DNA from: Paramacrobiotus richtersi | Lineage: Eukaryota > Tardigrada > Eutardigrada > Parachela > Macrobiotidae | Reading direction: 5' to 3' | DNA length: 21,972 nt | Assembly: GCA_034698045.1 (NCBI GenBank) | Contig: JAQGAU010001020.1 | Coordinates: 1-21,972 of the forward strand | Part shown: piece after piece, positions 9,955-20,733 of the stretch | Position numbering within the stretch: position 1 is the stretch's first letter | How the letters are laid out: each line of letters starts with the position of its first letter | Notes under the pieces: model-generated | What the model saw: the letters and a program-made list of their open reading frames with translations, nothing else | Told to the model about the DNA's origin: nothing | Database searches by the model: none | Made by a program: the position numbers and the translations under genes

Positions 9955-10551
9955 CGTTGTTCTAGCAGATGCAAAGCACACTTTTGAATTGCCAATAAAT
10001 CAAAAAAGTTAAAGGGTGTTTACATTATTATTTTTCCTATATATTTTGAACGTGCGAACAGCTGTCGACCGTTTTCCACATTCGCATTTCTCTATCCGGA
10101 CAGTGCGGTGTCCCACTAGGTCCGATATTGCTCGTTTATTCGCTGGTCTGCGTTCGTTGTATGCTAAGTGCTGGTTAGAATATGCAAGATAAATCACTAC
10201 AGAAGGTCGAGGTTTTCCTTAATTGCTAAACGATCAATAAATAAATAAACTTGCCACCCGCTCAATGACATCGAGTAATCTCAGCCTGGTTTATTAGTTT
10301 CGAACTGAAATTAATAAAATGTAATAAATCATCGTGTTTTGTTACCCAGTTAACAACCCCAGGAATCGCCCTTGTGGCCATCTGATGCCTTAGTATACAA
10401 TAAAAAGAGGTAGAGTATATTATAATATAATCTTAATTTCTAACAGTATAGTTTTAGCATATACCTAATTCATGGGTCGTTCGTTCTATTCTGGACATCT
10501 AACTGGATGAAGTCAAAATATCGTACAACTTAATAGACAGGTGTAAAAATT
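9955..10551. other. Intergenic between lipocalin-3 and galactosyltransferase A
   Basis: About 600 nt that separate the lipocalin array from the galactosyltransferase array. No recognisable gene or RNA. A 62-codon minus-strand frame at 10009-10197 has no family features. A TTTATT near 10284, which reads AATAAA on the minus strand, could be a distal polyadenylation signal of gene A. Confidence 0.4.
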
Positions 10552-12171
10552 TCAGCCACTTTTTTTGACATCTTTTAACGGAGGTTTCCCAACATCGACT
10601 AAAAGCCAAGTATAAAGTAATCTGTATTGCCGACTAACAAGTGTATAGTTGAAGTTTGCTAGAACATCGGTTTTAAAACGAGTCTTGGCCGTCAGCCTCA
10701 TGTTTACTCTATTCGGATTCTCTGGATTTCCTTTATCCCGTCCATGGCGAAGCGTCCAGTAGACGCTAGTATTGGATGGTGCCCGCAAGATGTGTCCAAA
10801 TTTCTGCTTGACACGGTCTCCCATGTCGTCATCTTCACCACCTTCAAAGAACGTTATCTGTAACGAATTAGCTTAACATTTATTATTGTATTTATTTACA
10901 GCAGTCTTGGCCGAATGCGGATGGATGCTGTTAAACACACATGTACACAATACATTTGCAAAATTATTTTTCAAGTTATGGATCATTGCTTCGGTACGGT
11001 ACTCATTGTACCCACTTGCGATAACCACAACAGATTCGCATATGTAATCTTCTTCATGTACAGTAGTTAAGGTTTTGTTGGCGCTGCCGACAACGAACTC
11101 TATATTCCAGTTTACCCCATCCCCAGTACATGGTAGGGTATCCATTGATGGCAGCGAACTGCTCTGTCGGAATTGCAACGGCCGCACCGAAAAAATCCGC
11201 GTACATCGTCTCGTAATGGGAGAAGCACAGTTCTTGCTGTCTGTCTGTCGTAAAGTGCTTCCGCTGTGTCGTTAATAGCATCGGGCTCTTTGGGCACGAA
11301 TACGGATTATTATCGTTTACAGGCCACGTATCCACATCATGGAAGACGAAGCAGCCAAAATCGCCGGTTTTGTTTGCCTCCATAAAAGCGGCATTGAGCA
11401 GTCTACCTACGCGTACGGTAGGCTATCGTTCACTGACTTCTTTACAACAAAAGACTGTGAGTTACCCTTATTAAAGGTGTCGTTTCCCCATTGCTCCACA
11501 ACAAAGATGGTGTAAGCCAGCTGTTGTCGTTGGAGAATTGGATGTAGGTTAGCCAAAAATATCTCTGAAAACACACCTACACTGTAAGAAAAAAATGGGC
11601 GCTTTGGTGTGTGAGGAAAGGTTACGTAGGTGTTCTTTTCGATCGCGACATGGGACTACGACAGCTACGCGGTGTCGAGCAGCGCAGTACGGTGGTGCAT
11701 AGCTTCCACCAAATTTAACACCGGGATTGGCTCGCAAAATCTCAATGTCTGGTTTTACTGTCAGGTCCGGAGTAATGTTGCCCAGAAGCAGGGAAGATTT
11801 TTCTGGACATGGTGGAAATGGTCTCTGGCTCACCACCGCGACGATCTCTGCACTGTCAACTTCACCGAAAATTTCCGTTACGTTTGACGACGTTTCTTTA
11901 GCAGTATAGCTGTGAGAGTCGATATCGCTTAGATGATGGCGGGATTCGTTTTTCAGGAATACTGACAACAATACAAGTTAAGGAATTGGAAGCGGCTGAA
12001 ATCTGGTACAAGGATATCACGGTGGAAAAAAACGCCGTATGCTATACAGCAACAATAAAACATGTTTACCGAATTTGTTGGCTTACCTGTAACGGTTACA
12101 CACAAAGCCAGTGTGACAATGGTTCTAGCGTATTTTCCATTGCTGGACAGTCTGTTCCAATAAACTTCCAT
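10552..12171 (-). CDS. Beta-1,4-galactosyltransferase-like, copy A
   Basis: Five exons on the minus strand: 12171-12087, 11961-11626, 11564-11466, 11406-11116 and 10841-10552, all introns phase 1, 366 residues. It is a type II Golgi protein with a short tail, then an anchor of about residues 17-31 (TIVTLALCVTVTVFL) split by the first intron. The stem follows, then the GT7 catalytic domain. Family marks are FPPCPEKSSLLLG, PCRDRKEHL, LHPILQRQQL, the metal-binding DVD (about residues 197-199), NDNNPYSC and WGWG-GEDDD (about 268-276). The four conserved disulfide Cys are present. Known GT7 enzymes move galactose from UDP-Gal to terminal GlcNAc using Mn2+. Two odd residues stand out. Phe (about 245) replaces the Tyr that precedes FGG (Tyr289 of bovine B4GALT1), and Thr (about 300) replaces the metal ligand Met344. 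His347 is kept (TLRH). It may have altered donor or metal preference, or weak activity. Confidence 0.87.
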
Positions 12172-14544
12172 TACTTATGATACTGGCTGTTTGCAAAAAC
12201 ATATATAGAATTAACTGTAACTGACAGCTCGGATTTGTTATTGCGCTGCTCATTTGCACGATTACATCAGATTGTCTCCCATGTGCACTGCCGATTGTCT
12301 GATATGTCGTTCGATTCCTCATTGGAACCTTTTTTTGGACATTGTGCAATATGCACTCGTACAGCGGTACAGAGTCGCGATAGGATTACGAAGAATGTAG
12401 GGCATAGTAACGCTGTTTTGTTTTCCATTGTGTCGCAAGTATGACTTCAAAAACGACCTTAGAAGAACAACAATTTGCACAATATAATATTAGGTTAGCG
12501 TTACAATATGTTGCGTCCGTGGTACTTTGAATGACGATGATCGAGTGATGCTTGATTTGACTGTTCAATTTTTTTACTTGATGAATTATTGTGAAAACAT
12601 AATAAATAATGGAAAAAAAATGTTAACAGCCGCCCGCGTTCTATAATATTTTAAGTCGAATCTTTTGGTGGAATGACCTGATGTGCAGCTGATATGAGAA
12701 GTCCGCAAGACGTTGCAGTCAACGAAAGCGCAACATGATAATTTCCCAGCAAATCTTATCTTTAACTGCATTAATCAGCTCCTGGTAGGGTTCCGAAAGG
12801 AAACGACAAACGTATACTTCGTTGCTAGACACAACCGCTTTTGCTGTAAAGATGGTAGCGCATCTGGTTCGATAAACAGCCCAACGGTTAAGTATGGGTC
12901 GCAATTCGTTGCACCCTGATCAATTACGACTGGGTGCAAACGCGGTACCAGTCGCACACTGGAAGAAAGGTAAAACCAAAAAATTTAGTCCAGGTTCTAA
13001 CCGAACCACAACTAATCAAAAAATCGGAAACTTTTCCTAACGAGACTTTATTCTAAACCACTGCGTGCGTAACATGACAATACTGCAACTGAAAAAACGA
13101 TGTAACGAGGACAAACTATTTGGTATTCGCTCCTCGTTTGACCGATATCGGATATAACGAAATCCGAAAGCAGCATGGATTCGTTGGTATTCATAGTACT
13201 CGAGCTTACTTGCACGGAAGGTGGATACCCAATCGGAACATTCGGCACGCAGTAAGCCAATAAAGTCCATAACTCGGCTTCCGGTCGTATCAAATACACA
13301 GCGACTGTGGCACCGAGTGTTTCTGTTCTGTTAATCGTCAACCACCGGATATACCCCGACTGTGTAATGAACTTTATTCAGCAAGAGCCATCCCATTACG
13401 AAAAGATCAGCGCATAGGAATACTGGGAAGTTTCAAACATTAACAAACCGCCTGGACATTGTCCAACCCATTAGACCGTAGAACATCAGCCACATTACCT
13501 TTTACGACTGCCAAACTGTAACACGATATTTAGGAAAAGCTGTCGATCTTGTTTCCACGGAATGGTTCTCGTAGCAATCAAAGCACAAACGTAAGTGTCA
13601 TGCGAAAAAACCCTCAGAAAAATTAATTCAGCAAAGAGAAAAACCAAGCTGTCAGAAGCAGCGGGTTCTACACATGTTAGCCAAGAAGGTCAAATTTCGG
13701 ACCTTTCTAGATCATCCCAGGATCTATAAAACACCAGTCATCGCTAACGCGAAATCTCTGGTATCTTAATCGGTCCTAACGTACAGTGTGTCAATCTTGC
13801 ACTTTTCTGCTTATAGCACCTTAGCACCTTATAATTAGCTGCACCTTTGTATCAACCCGTTATCGGGGCGAATATGAATCGCTTTCGACGAGCTCTGAAA
13901 AGCACTAATAGGCTAAGCACTTTCCAGGATAGTTACGTACGGAAAGCTAAGACCCTTATATAATAAAAGGAACTTTATCATGGAGCGGTTTTTACTCGAT
14001 CGGGTTGCATTATTTCACGCGAAAACGAACACGTCGCGGTTTTTTTCACAGGTCTCGCCGTGCCCACTAAGCGCCGGTACTGGGATTTCGCACAAGAATT
14101 AATCGTCTTTCGGGAGGATTCTCAGGGCAACTCAGCGGGGACGATAATTCGGGAATTTCGTTATCTCGCGCATTATCGTATAACCAAATCTCATGGGTAT
14201 CGAGAATCGAAAGTCTTTACATTCCAGCTAGGAGAACACCGTATTAAACAAGATTCACCGAATATATGAAGTCTTCATATCAAATTAAAATGTGATACGT
14301 ATACACCAATGACTTACTAGATTAGACTATAAGTTAAATACTTGAAGACTATACTAGATTATGCTGTATATTATACAGACGTAAGTTGTCGACATCATAG
14401 CGCACGAAAAGTGTGCCAGCTATGACCCTCCATGTTCCGAAAGAAGGTACTCAAAAGTATTCCGTAGTTCATACCATATTTTATTATTACAATATTTTTG
14501 CAAATAATTCACTTTACAAACGTTTCTTCGTATGCATGTAAAAT
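12172..14544. other. 2.4 kb between copies A and B, no supported gene
   Basis: Minus-strand open frames of 60-97 codons overlap and shift frame between 12586 and 13341 (for example 13048-13341, 12775-12957 and 12719-12904). A 69-codon plus-strand frame lies at 14060-14269. None shows a domain I recognise. The left end should carry the promoter of copy A; a TATATA run near 12201-12207 lies about 30 nt upstream of its ATG. The rest may be a decayed gene or plain intergenic DNA. Confidence 0.4.
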
Positions 14545-16711
14545 TCAACCACCCCACAGGCCATTCGTACTGTATGTGCGAGAGACTGGAAGTTCATCTG
14601 GAGGATGACCAATGTCTACCAAAAGCCATGTGTACAATGGGCGGGCTTCGGTGGCAAGAACGCTATAATTCAAATTTGATAGTCCATCGGTAAAGAATCG
14701 TACGGTTGCTGTATGCATAAGGTCAAATCGCTGTGGATTGATTGGATTTCCATTTTCTCTCCCGTGCTTGATCATCTTGTAGCGTCCCAACTGGAGGGAA
14801 GATACTCCTGACTTGTCAAAGTATCTGCTCCGAACGCGTACGCTTAAGTCGTCATCCTCGCCACCTATGAATAAAGATTATTGTCCTATTTATAATTAGG
14901 CTAAGTACCGAAATATATCCACAATTACAAATAATTTATCATTCCGGTATACGCTCTCCAAAGATATACGTACACTGTATATGTTAGAACATGTTTGGGC
15001 TCTTCGCACGTCCGTACCGTGTTTTATACTGGCCATATTGAAAATTAAGTCTAATAATTATTTTTTCTGTCAAAGTTAGACTTTCTTTACAAGAAAAGTA
15101 AGAAAACGACAAAAGTCAAGAGTAGGGAATATAAAGCGCCTTTTGAGGAGAAATATTTAACGTAGTTTATAATATTACGAATTATTTCAGTAATAAGTAT
15201 TAGAAATAATAGTAATAGAAATTAAAATAATAGAATAAATAAAATAATAAAAGTAGAAATAATAGAAAAGAAAGAATAGAAAAAACAAAATAGAAAAAAA
15301 ACAATAACAGAAATAATAGAAAAGAGAGAAAATAGAATAGAATAGAAAAAAATAGAAATAGTAGTAAATATTAGAAATGAAAACACATACCATATAATTA
15401 TGGTCGAGAAATCTGCGCATTAACATCCGCTTACCCCACCCCCAGTAAACGTTAGCAAATCCGTTGATCCGGGAAAATTGTTCAGCGGTGAAGGAAACCG
15501 CAGCACCAAAATAAGTTTCATAGGGCATTTTATACTGGTTGCTGCTGATGGCCGACGCTAAGAGCGTTGGTACTGCCCGACAGGAATACGGATTCCGGTC
15601 ATTTTCCAGAAGAAGGTCCACATCGTGCATTATAAAGCAGTCGTGATTATACGCTCGTTTCACCTCCTTATAGCCGGCATTGAACAGCATACCTAGCTTT
15701 TGAAAACAGACAAAAAACCATTGGAATTATTAAATTATTCATGAGATCTTATTATGTACCTCTGTTAAATGCCGAAGTTCCTGCTTGTTCCACGATAAAG
15801 ATACGATAATCAAGTTGTTGCTTTTGAAGGACAGGATGGATATTGTTCAGGAAAATCTCTAAAAATTAAATAAGAATTTTAAATTAATGGCAAAAGTTAT
15901 ATAAAAGCGTTGTCTTACGTAAATGCTCTTTTCGATCCCGGTACACAACAATCACAGCGATTCTATGCCGGGCTCTGCAGTTTGGCGGTTTGTACAGTCC
16001 ACCGGGTTGAAGATTCGGGTTGGCCGCAAGAATTTGCTGATCCGTTAAGCCGGTCATTGACGGTGCGATCGGACCAACCAACAAAGGCGAAACTTTCGGA
16101 CACAGTGGAAGTGATTGATTTGTCGTACTATTACCATCGATTTCTGTATATTCAGACGAATGCAATGCTGCACTGCTTTGGTTGAAACTGGAAGGAATAG
16201 TTGCGTTGCTTCTGCCGTTTACTTTTCTGGAAGAATAGGACAGCACGGTAGACCTCCTGATAATTGGATAACGGGACGTGTTGCTAGTATTATTTGGATT
16301 ATTATTAGATAATTTAAGGGTTCCGGATGAATTTGATATTGCTGTCGTCGAATCAGTAACAGGAACGTCCATCACTAGGTTATCATTTTCACGGGATTCA
16401 GAGATAATATCGAGACTATCTGCAGTGAGATTTAGATTGATAACTGGATCATACAATGGAACAGATGCTTCGGCTCTGTCCGAGAATCTGAACCGACGCT
16501 CCGGTATGTCGTTCGGATGGTGGTTCCAAATAAGACCGTCAGTGACGAATGATACCGACATGAGCAAAACGCAAAGACAAGCAATGATTAACATGCATTT
16601 CAGCCAAAACTGCTTGTAACACGTTGGTTGCGAACCTCGTGATAAAACCATAGCGGTTCCATAATGTTTTTGTGCGAGTATTTCACGTAATGTAGGAAAC
16701 CTGTAGATCAT
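14545..16711 (-). CDS. Beta-1,4-galactosyltransferase-like, copy B, long stem
   Basis: Four exons on the minus strand: 16711-15919, 15858-15760, 15692-15435 and 14864-14545, all phase 1, 489 residues from the first ATG (an internal ATG at 16651 is the alternative start). It is a type II Golgi enzyme with an anchor at about residues 39-57 (CMLIIACLCVLLMSVSF). The lumenal stem is very long, roughly 150 residues, rich in Ser, Thr and Asn, with about nine N-glycosylation sequons. The catalytic domain starts at LPLCPKVSPLLVGP. It has VYRDRKEHL, IHPVLQKQQLDY, HDVD (about 320-323), NDRNPYSC, YETYFGAAV with the donor-selecting Tyr, WGWG-GEDDD, and MIKH with the metal ligands Met (about 414) and His (about 417). 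All key residues of an active UDP-Gal transferase are present. The Pro usually found before the Y-R-D-R loop is Val here. Acceptor not deducible. Confidence 0.87.
14865..15434 (-). other. Last intron of copy B
   Basis: A phase-1 intron with donor GTAAGC at 15434 and acceptor CATAG at 14865. Its right half is the purine-rich repeat listed separately. The rest shows no coding signal. Confidence 0.7.
15185..15365. repeat. Purine-rich AATAGAAA-type low-complexity tract
   Basis: About 180 nt of almost pure A/G/T on the plus strand, built from drifting units such as AATAATAGAAA and AATAGAATAG. It contains almost no C. It lies in the last intron of copy B, so the pre-mRNA carries a long pyrimidine-rich run, close to that intron's donor at 15434. 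It is most likely a degenerate microsatellite. Confidence 0.8.
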
Positions 16712-17866
16712 GTCCGACGATAAACTACGGTCCAGATCCTCTACAGAAATGGACCAGGACCTGGATCAAGTTACCGCAGATGTACCGGTATCCAGCTGTT
16801 TCGTATAGTCCACCGAAACATGAAATGACAAATATGTGTTTCACTTGTGGATAGTAAAATCAACGGCAACAGCACCAAATTAACCAATATTCGGCTGATT
16901 GTTAGAATGCTATTGATACATATACACACAATACCCCGGCCGACGCATGCCGAAAACAACAGAGAACGCAGACTCACGGTCAGAAGCTGCAGCGTGAACG
17001 ATACATTCGAATAGCGCATTTGATTTGTCCCACATTCTTCTTCTTCGCTGTTGGCCGGTAACGTTGGTTGTCTGCCTAATTAACCTCTTGAAAATAGTCC
17101 GTTGGCTCTGCGCTAATGTTAGTAACATCTTCACGTGTATAGCAATGTCATATGCTTGGACGTTATTGACGTTACCTGAACGTTCTATAAATATTTTGCT
17201 GTCATCGATAGTGCTAGGTACAACTGAATTATTACGCCGCTATGACGAGAAAATACGAACGCCGCAACTGCAGTACGTGATAGCTATAGCGAGATGGTGC
17301 TGCGATTGACTGGCACTGTATGATTTATTTGGCGCTAAAAAAATACAAAGAGAACGGGTTCTGAATCACTGCTGCCTTTGCAGCTAATTTTTCAGTACAC
17401 CGGTCCAACTGTCGGTGTGACGGCTTTTGTCCCATAAAATACTAAACCTGGTCGAACCATTTTAAGGTCATGAGAACAACACCTGTACATACAACATATA
17501 TTATTCCTCACATACAGCTAGTTCAGTTAAGCACACGTACATTACGGTACACTACATGTAGTTTTTAAAAATATTTTTATATATATAAGTTAGTTCTTCC
17601 CCACAAAAAAGTAACTGAAATTGATGCAGATAATTCCGAGATTCTTCATTTCTCACTTTCGAAAATCTCCGATCAGTCTATGATACGTACAATCCGCTTT
17701 TGAGCATCAAGACCAAAAACGTAGTTCTGTAATCTGTACCCATCAGGTTTAAAACAGTATAAAATTAATCGATATACGTATCACAGCCAGATCGGACTAC
17801 CGACACAAATCAGTATAAAATCCGTCAGTACAGCATCAACACGAAGTATATATCAAAATTTGCACG
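16712..17866. other. Intergenic between copies B and C
   Basis: About 1.15 kb. Minus-strand frames at 16771-17019 (with a hydrophobic stretch) and 16910-17134, and a plus-strand frame at 17025-17309, have no recognisable domain. The left part should hold the promoter and any 5-prime UTR of copy B. The right end (about 17780-17866) is similar to the flank downstream of copy D (about 20645-20733) and is therefore part of the C/D duplication. Confidence 0.45.
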
Positions 17867-20092
17867 TCAGTACTTGGGCGGATTGCCGATATCAACAAGA
17901 ATCCATGTGTATAACGGCCTTAACTCGATCTGCATCAAAACATATGACAAACTGCTTAATCCATCGGTTTTAAAACGCTGAGAAGCTTTGTTGACTAGAT
18001 CGAATCGTTGAGGATTTTTCGGATTGCCCTGGTCATCACCATGTTTGATCATCGTATAACGTCCAACATCAATCGGAACTTTGCCCGACTTTCTGAACTG
18101 ATTCCGGACACGCGCTCCTATATCGTCATCTTCTCCACCTAGAAACAAATTCACAAAAACAGTGATTTTTTCCAATTAACTACGTTCTATATGTAGCGCT
18201 GTGAGATAACCACCATCTTGCAGATATAGCTGCGAATTAGCACTTGTTTTAAACAGCAACAAATTCAGCTCGTAAACAGCAGATTAATTTTCACAAATGT
18301 TTTCAAGAATTTATTTTTACGTCCACCATACCTTTTAATCGAACTGAGACCAAATCGACAACTCAAACAGAGCATGCAGTTATGAAATGTGGTCAGCGGG
18401 TTGTGCGCGTTTTCAGTAACAGCCACAGCGTACCGGATGTATACATGCATAACACGACCTTGTTATCAGTAATCTTATCGCACACCGATGCATTCAAACG
18501 TCGCGCAAATTCCGAAACAGTTTCACAAGAGATGATTTTTCTTTTATCAATGTTTAACTTACTAAAACTTTTCTACTCCTTTCCCGAAAAACTTGCGAAA
18601 TCTGCATCCGTAGTTCGGTCTGTACAGTACTTTAATTTCGCATACTCGTATCGAAATTTTCGTCAACAGTTAAGAAAACTATGGACACACAGCTAACGCA
18701 TAACTGAAAAATCAATTTTGCTGAATATACATAGTTTGAAGTTTAAAGCAAAGAAAGAAAATGGAAGACAATCAAAATTTTCCTTAGAGGATACGGTTTC
18801 AGAATGTGTGATCGTATAGCAAATGGGCGAAGATGTTCACTGAAAGCTTACCCCAGCCCCAGTACAGATTCGGATATCCGTTAACACTTTGAAAATCTTG
18901 ACTGGAGAACGAGACAACGCCGCCGAAATAATCATCGTATATCCCTTTGTATTTGAATTTATCCATTGCACTGGACAGCAAAGTGGGAATCTGCGGACAC
19001 GAATAGGAGTTGTGGTCGTTTTCCGGCAGCAGATCAACATCATGGAATACAAAGCAGTCAAAGGGCTGTAGTTTGTTGGCTTCCATGTAGGCGACATTGA
19101 AGAGCATACCTTTGAATAAAGCATACCTTTATTTGCTGTCAATATAAGCATATGTTCGGACTTCACATTTACAACTGTATCATCAAACTGATAAGCAGTC
19201 TGTCGTACCTCTGTTGAATGTTGCGTTGCCCGCCTGTTCCACGACAAATATGGTGTAATGCAGTTGCTGTCTTTGAAGAAGTGGATGAAGATTGTTTAGA
19301 AGGACTTCTGCAAAATCATCTCAAATGAATGCTGTGACATGTTACATACACAGCACCAAAAGGCGAAACACACCGCACTTATCTTGTCATGCAGTATGCT
19401 GTGTAACCAAAACCTGCACACACTATACGTAATATTCAATCACATCTGGTTTGCAGAGCCATCAAAAAATATCTGGAACTGTTTTTGTACTTTTATGCAA
19501 TCTGAGGTTTTGCATGTAGCTTTATAAAAGTAACAAGTAAGTAAACAAAAATTTTAAATAAAAATACATTAGGCGTTATAATGGATGATTTTGACAGTTC
19601 TACCATTAATTTTGTTCTCTTACGGAGGTGCTCCTTGCGATCCCTGTAGGCAACAACAACGGCCACTTTAAGAGGCTGAATGCAGTCCTTTGGCCTGTAA
19701 CGTCCACCTAGCAAAACGTCCGAGTTCGCAGCTGCTAGATCCTGATCAGATCGCACCTCCAAGGAAACAGCGGACTGTCCACGCAGCGTCGAAGGGGCTT
19801 TTTCACATACTAGCATTTTCTCCGAAGAAGTGTTCGAATCATTGTGGTAAAAACCGAACAAATGCACGGGACGCTGGCTACCGACGTCAAAATATCCCGT
19901 TTGGTTGCAAAAGATGTCGATACCTTCAGCCATGGAATATACAAAAGACGGACAACTGGTGATACCTGAATGCGGGAAAGTTACGTGGGAATACAAGAAG
20001 AGCATCGTCGACACCATCGAAATGCAGAAAAAGGCCAGAATGACTTTGAATAATCTGGAATTGGCACGTAGTGGGCCATTTTGCCCAGACAT
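17867..20092 (-). CDS. Beta-1,4-galactosyltransferase-like, copy C
   Basis: Four exons on the minus strand: 20092-19624, 19307-19209, 19109-18852 and 18138-17867, all phase 1, 365 residues. The start is the first ATG downstream of a TATA box. It is a type II Golgi enzyme with an anchor at about residues 17-37 (VILAFFCISMVSTMLFLYSHV is the stretch). The stem is of ordinary length. Catalytic marks are LVCEKAPSTL, AYRDRKEHL, LHPLLQRQQLHY, HDVDLLPENDHNSYSC (DVD about 213-215), YDDYFGGVVSFS with the donor-selecting Tyr, YWGWG-GEDDD (about 272-281), and MIKH with metal ligands near 305 and 308. The C-terminal half also has NPQRFDLV and PLYTWILVDIGNPP, as in vertebrate B4GALTs. Ala replaces the usual Pro before the Y-R-D-R loop. 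It should be an active galactosyltransferase on GlcNAc-ended acceptors. It is the parent or sister of the broken copy D. Confidence 0.88.
18139..18851 (-). other. Last intron of copy C
   Basis: A phase-1 intron of 713 nt, donor GTAAGC at 18851 and acceptor TTTCTAG at 18139. It is longer than the matching intron of copy D (488 nt), with only patchy similarity, unlike the adjoining intron, which is well conserved between C and D. A plus-strand frame inside (18382-18696) is not recognisable. Confidence 0.7.
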
Positions 20093-20171
20093 TGCTGATC
20101 ACTTCACGGGAAAGAACTCGTCCGAACTCACGAGGTTATACTGCTCTACAGGTCTGGAAATTTTATTGGAA

Positions 20172-20181
20172 ATTTTATAGA
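20172..20181 (-). promoter_or_regulatory. TATA box candidate of copy C
   Basis: On the minus strand this reads TCTATAAAAT, about 80 nt upstream of the ATG at 20092. That would leave a 5-prime UTR of roughly 50 nt. It supports the choice of start codon. Position and motif fit a core promoter, but there is no transcript evidence. Confidence 0.5.
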
Positions 20182-20402
20182 GCTCCACAAGCACTTAAAT
20201 CGCGACTCTTAAGCCCAGTTTATGAACCATAAACGTTAAAAGCGATACCTCACCGGTGGTCCGGCTTTATTAATAAACGTGATATGTCAATAGTGGCTAT
20301 CGCTCTGCCACACAGCACCGATAAGCTACGTAATCGGATATGTAACAGGCTCGTTTTAGCGCGACGTCTTTTATCACCGAGGATAAAAACACATTTACAA
20401 CT

Positions 20403-20477
20403 CCACGTGCACGTGGTTGCAATTGAATCTGAAACTTGTCTGGCAAAAGTACGTACGTACTTTTCGTATACGAAAAG
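20403..20477. promoter_or_regulatory. Cluster of three perfect palindromes upstream of copy C
   Basis: Three perfect palindromes lie within 75 nt: 14 bp at 20403-20416 (CCACGTGCACGTGG, with two E-box cores CACGTG), 20 bp at 20445-20464 built on GTACGTACGTAC, and 18 bp at 20460-20477 centred on GTATAC. The last two overlap by five bases. They lie 310-385 nt upstream of the start of copy C, a plausible place for binding sites of dimeric transcription factors such as bHLH proteins. Function is inference. Confidence 0.45.
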
Positions 20478-20608
20478 ATAATTATTGGTAATTTGGATGC
20501 ACATTCGTATAGTATGTTAACCGGTCTACAGCATCTGCATTAGAGTGATCTGGTACTGTGTAAAACTTGTACGCAGGCAGTCTCCATAGCCGGTACATCA
20601 GATACGGT

Positions 20609-20614
20609 TCTTTA
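20609..20614 (-). terminator. Polyadenylation signal candidate downstream of copy D
   Basis: TTTATT on the plus strand reads AATAAA on the minus strand, about 120 nt after the stop of copy D. Spacing is right for a polyadenylation signal, but the hexamer is common in AT-rich DNA. Confidence 0.3.
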
Positions 20615-20733
20615 TTCTTCCTCTCAACAAAAAACTACAGTAGTGGGCCATCACACAGCCGAATCGGATTACTGACACATATACAACAACATGCGTCGGT
20701 ACATACAAAAATTATTCAAAAATGAAATATACA

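Noticed and set aside
12586..12957. ANF-receptor (guanylate cyclase type) ligand-binding fragment
   Set aside because: Stretches such as TKYTFVVSFRNPTRS vaguely recall that domain, but the usual G-P-x-C and F-x-R-V-x-P motifs are absent.
15187..15410. Phe/Tyr/Ile-rich C-terminal extension of the copy B exon
   Set aside because: It is read-through of the intron's purine-rich repeat past a good GTAAGC donor at 15434; the sibling genes splice at the same place.
15910..16619. Plus-strand open frames of 65-113 codons
   Set aside because: They are antisense to the long first exon of galactosyltransferase copy B and have no independent coding signs.
16771..17019. Hydrophobic minus-strand frame as a second GPCR
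   Set aside because: There is a membrane-like stretch, but no helix motifs (N-R-x-W, CWLP) and no adjoining helices in frame.
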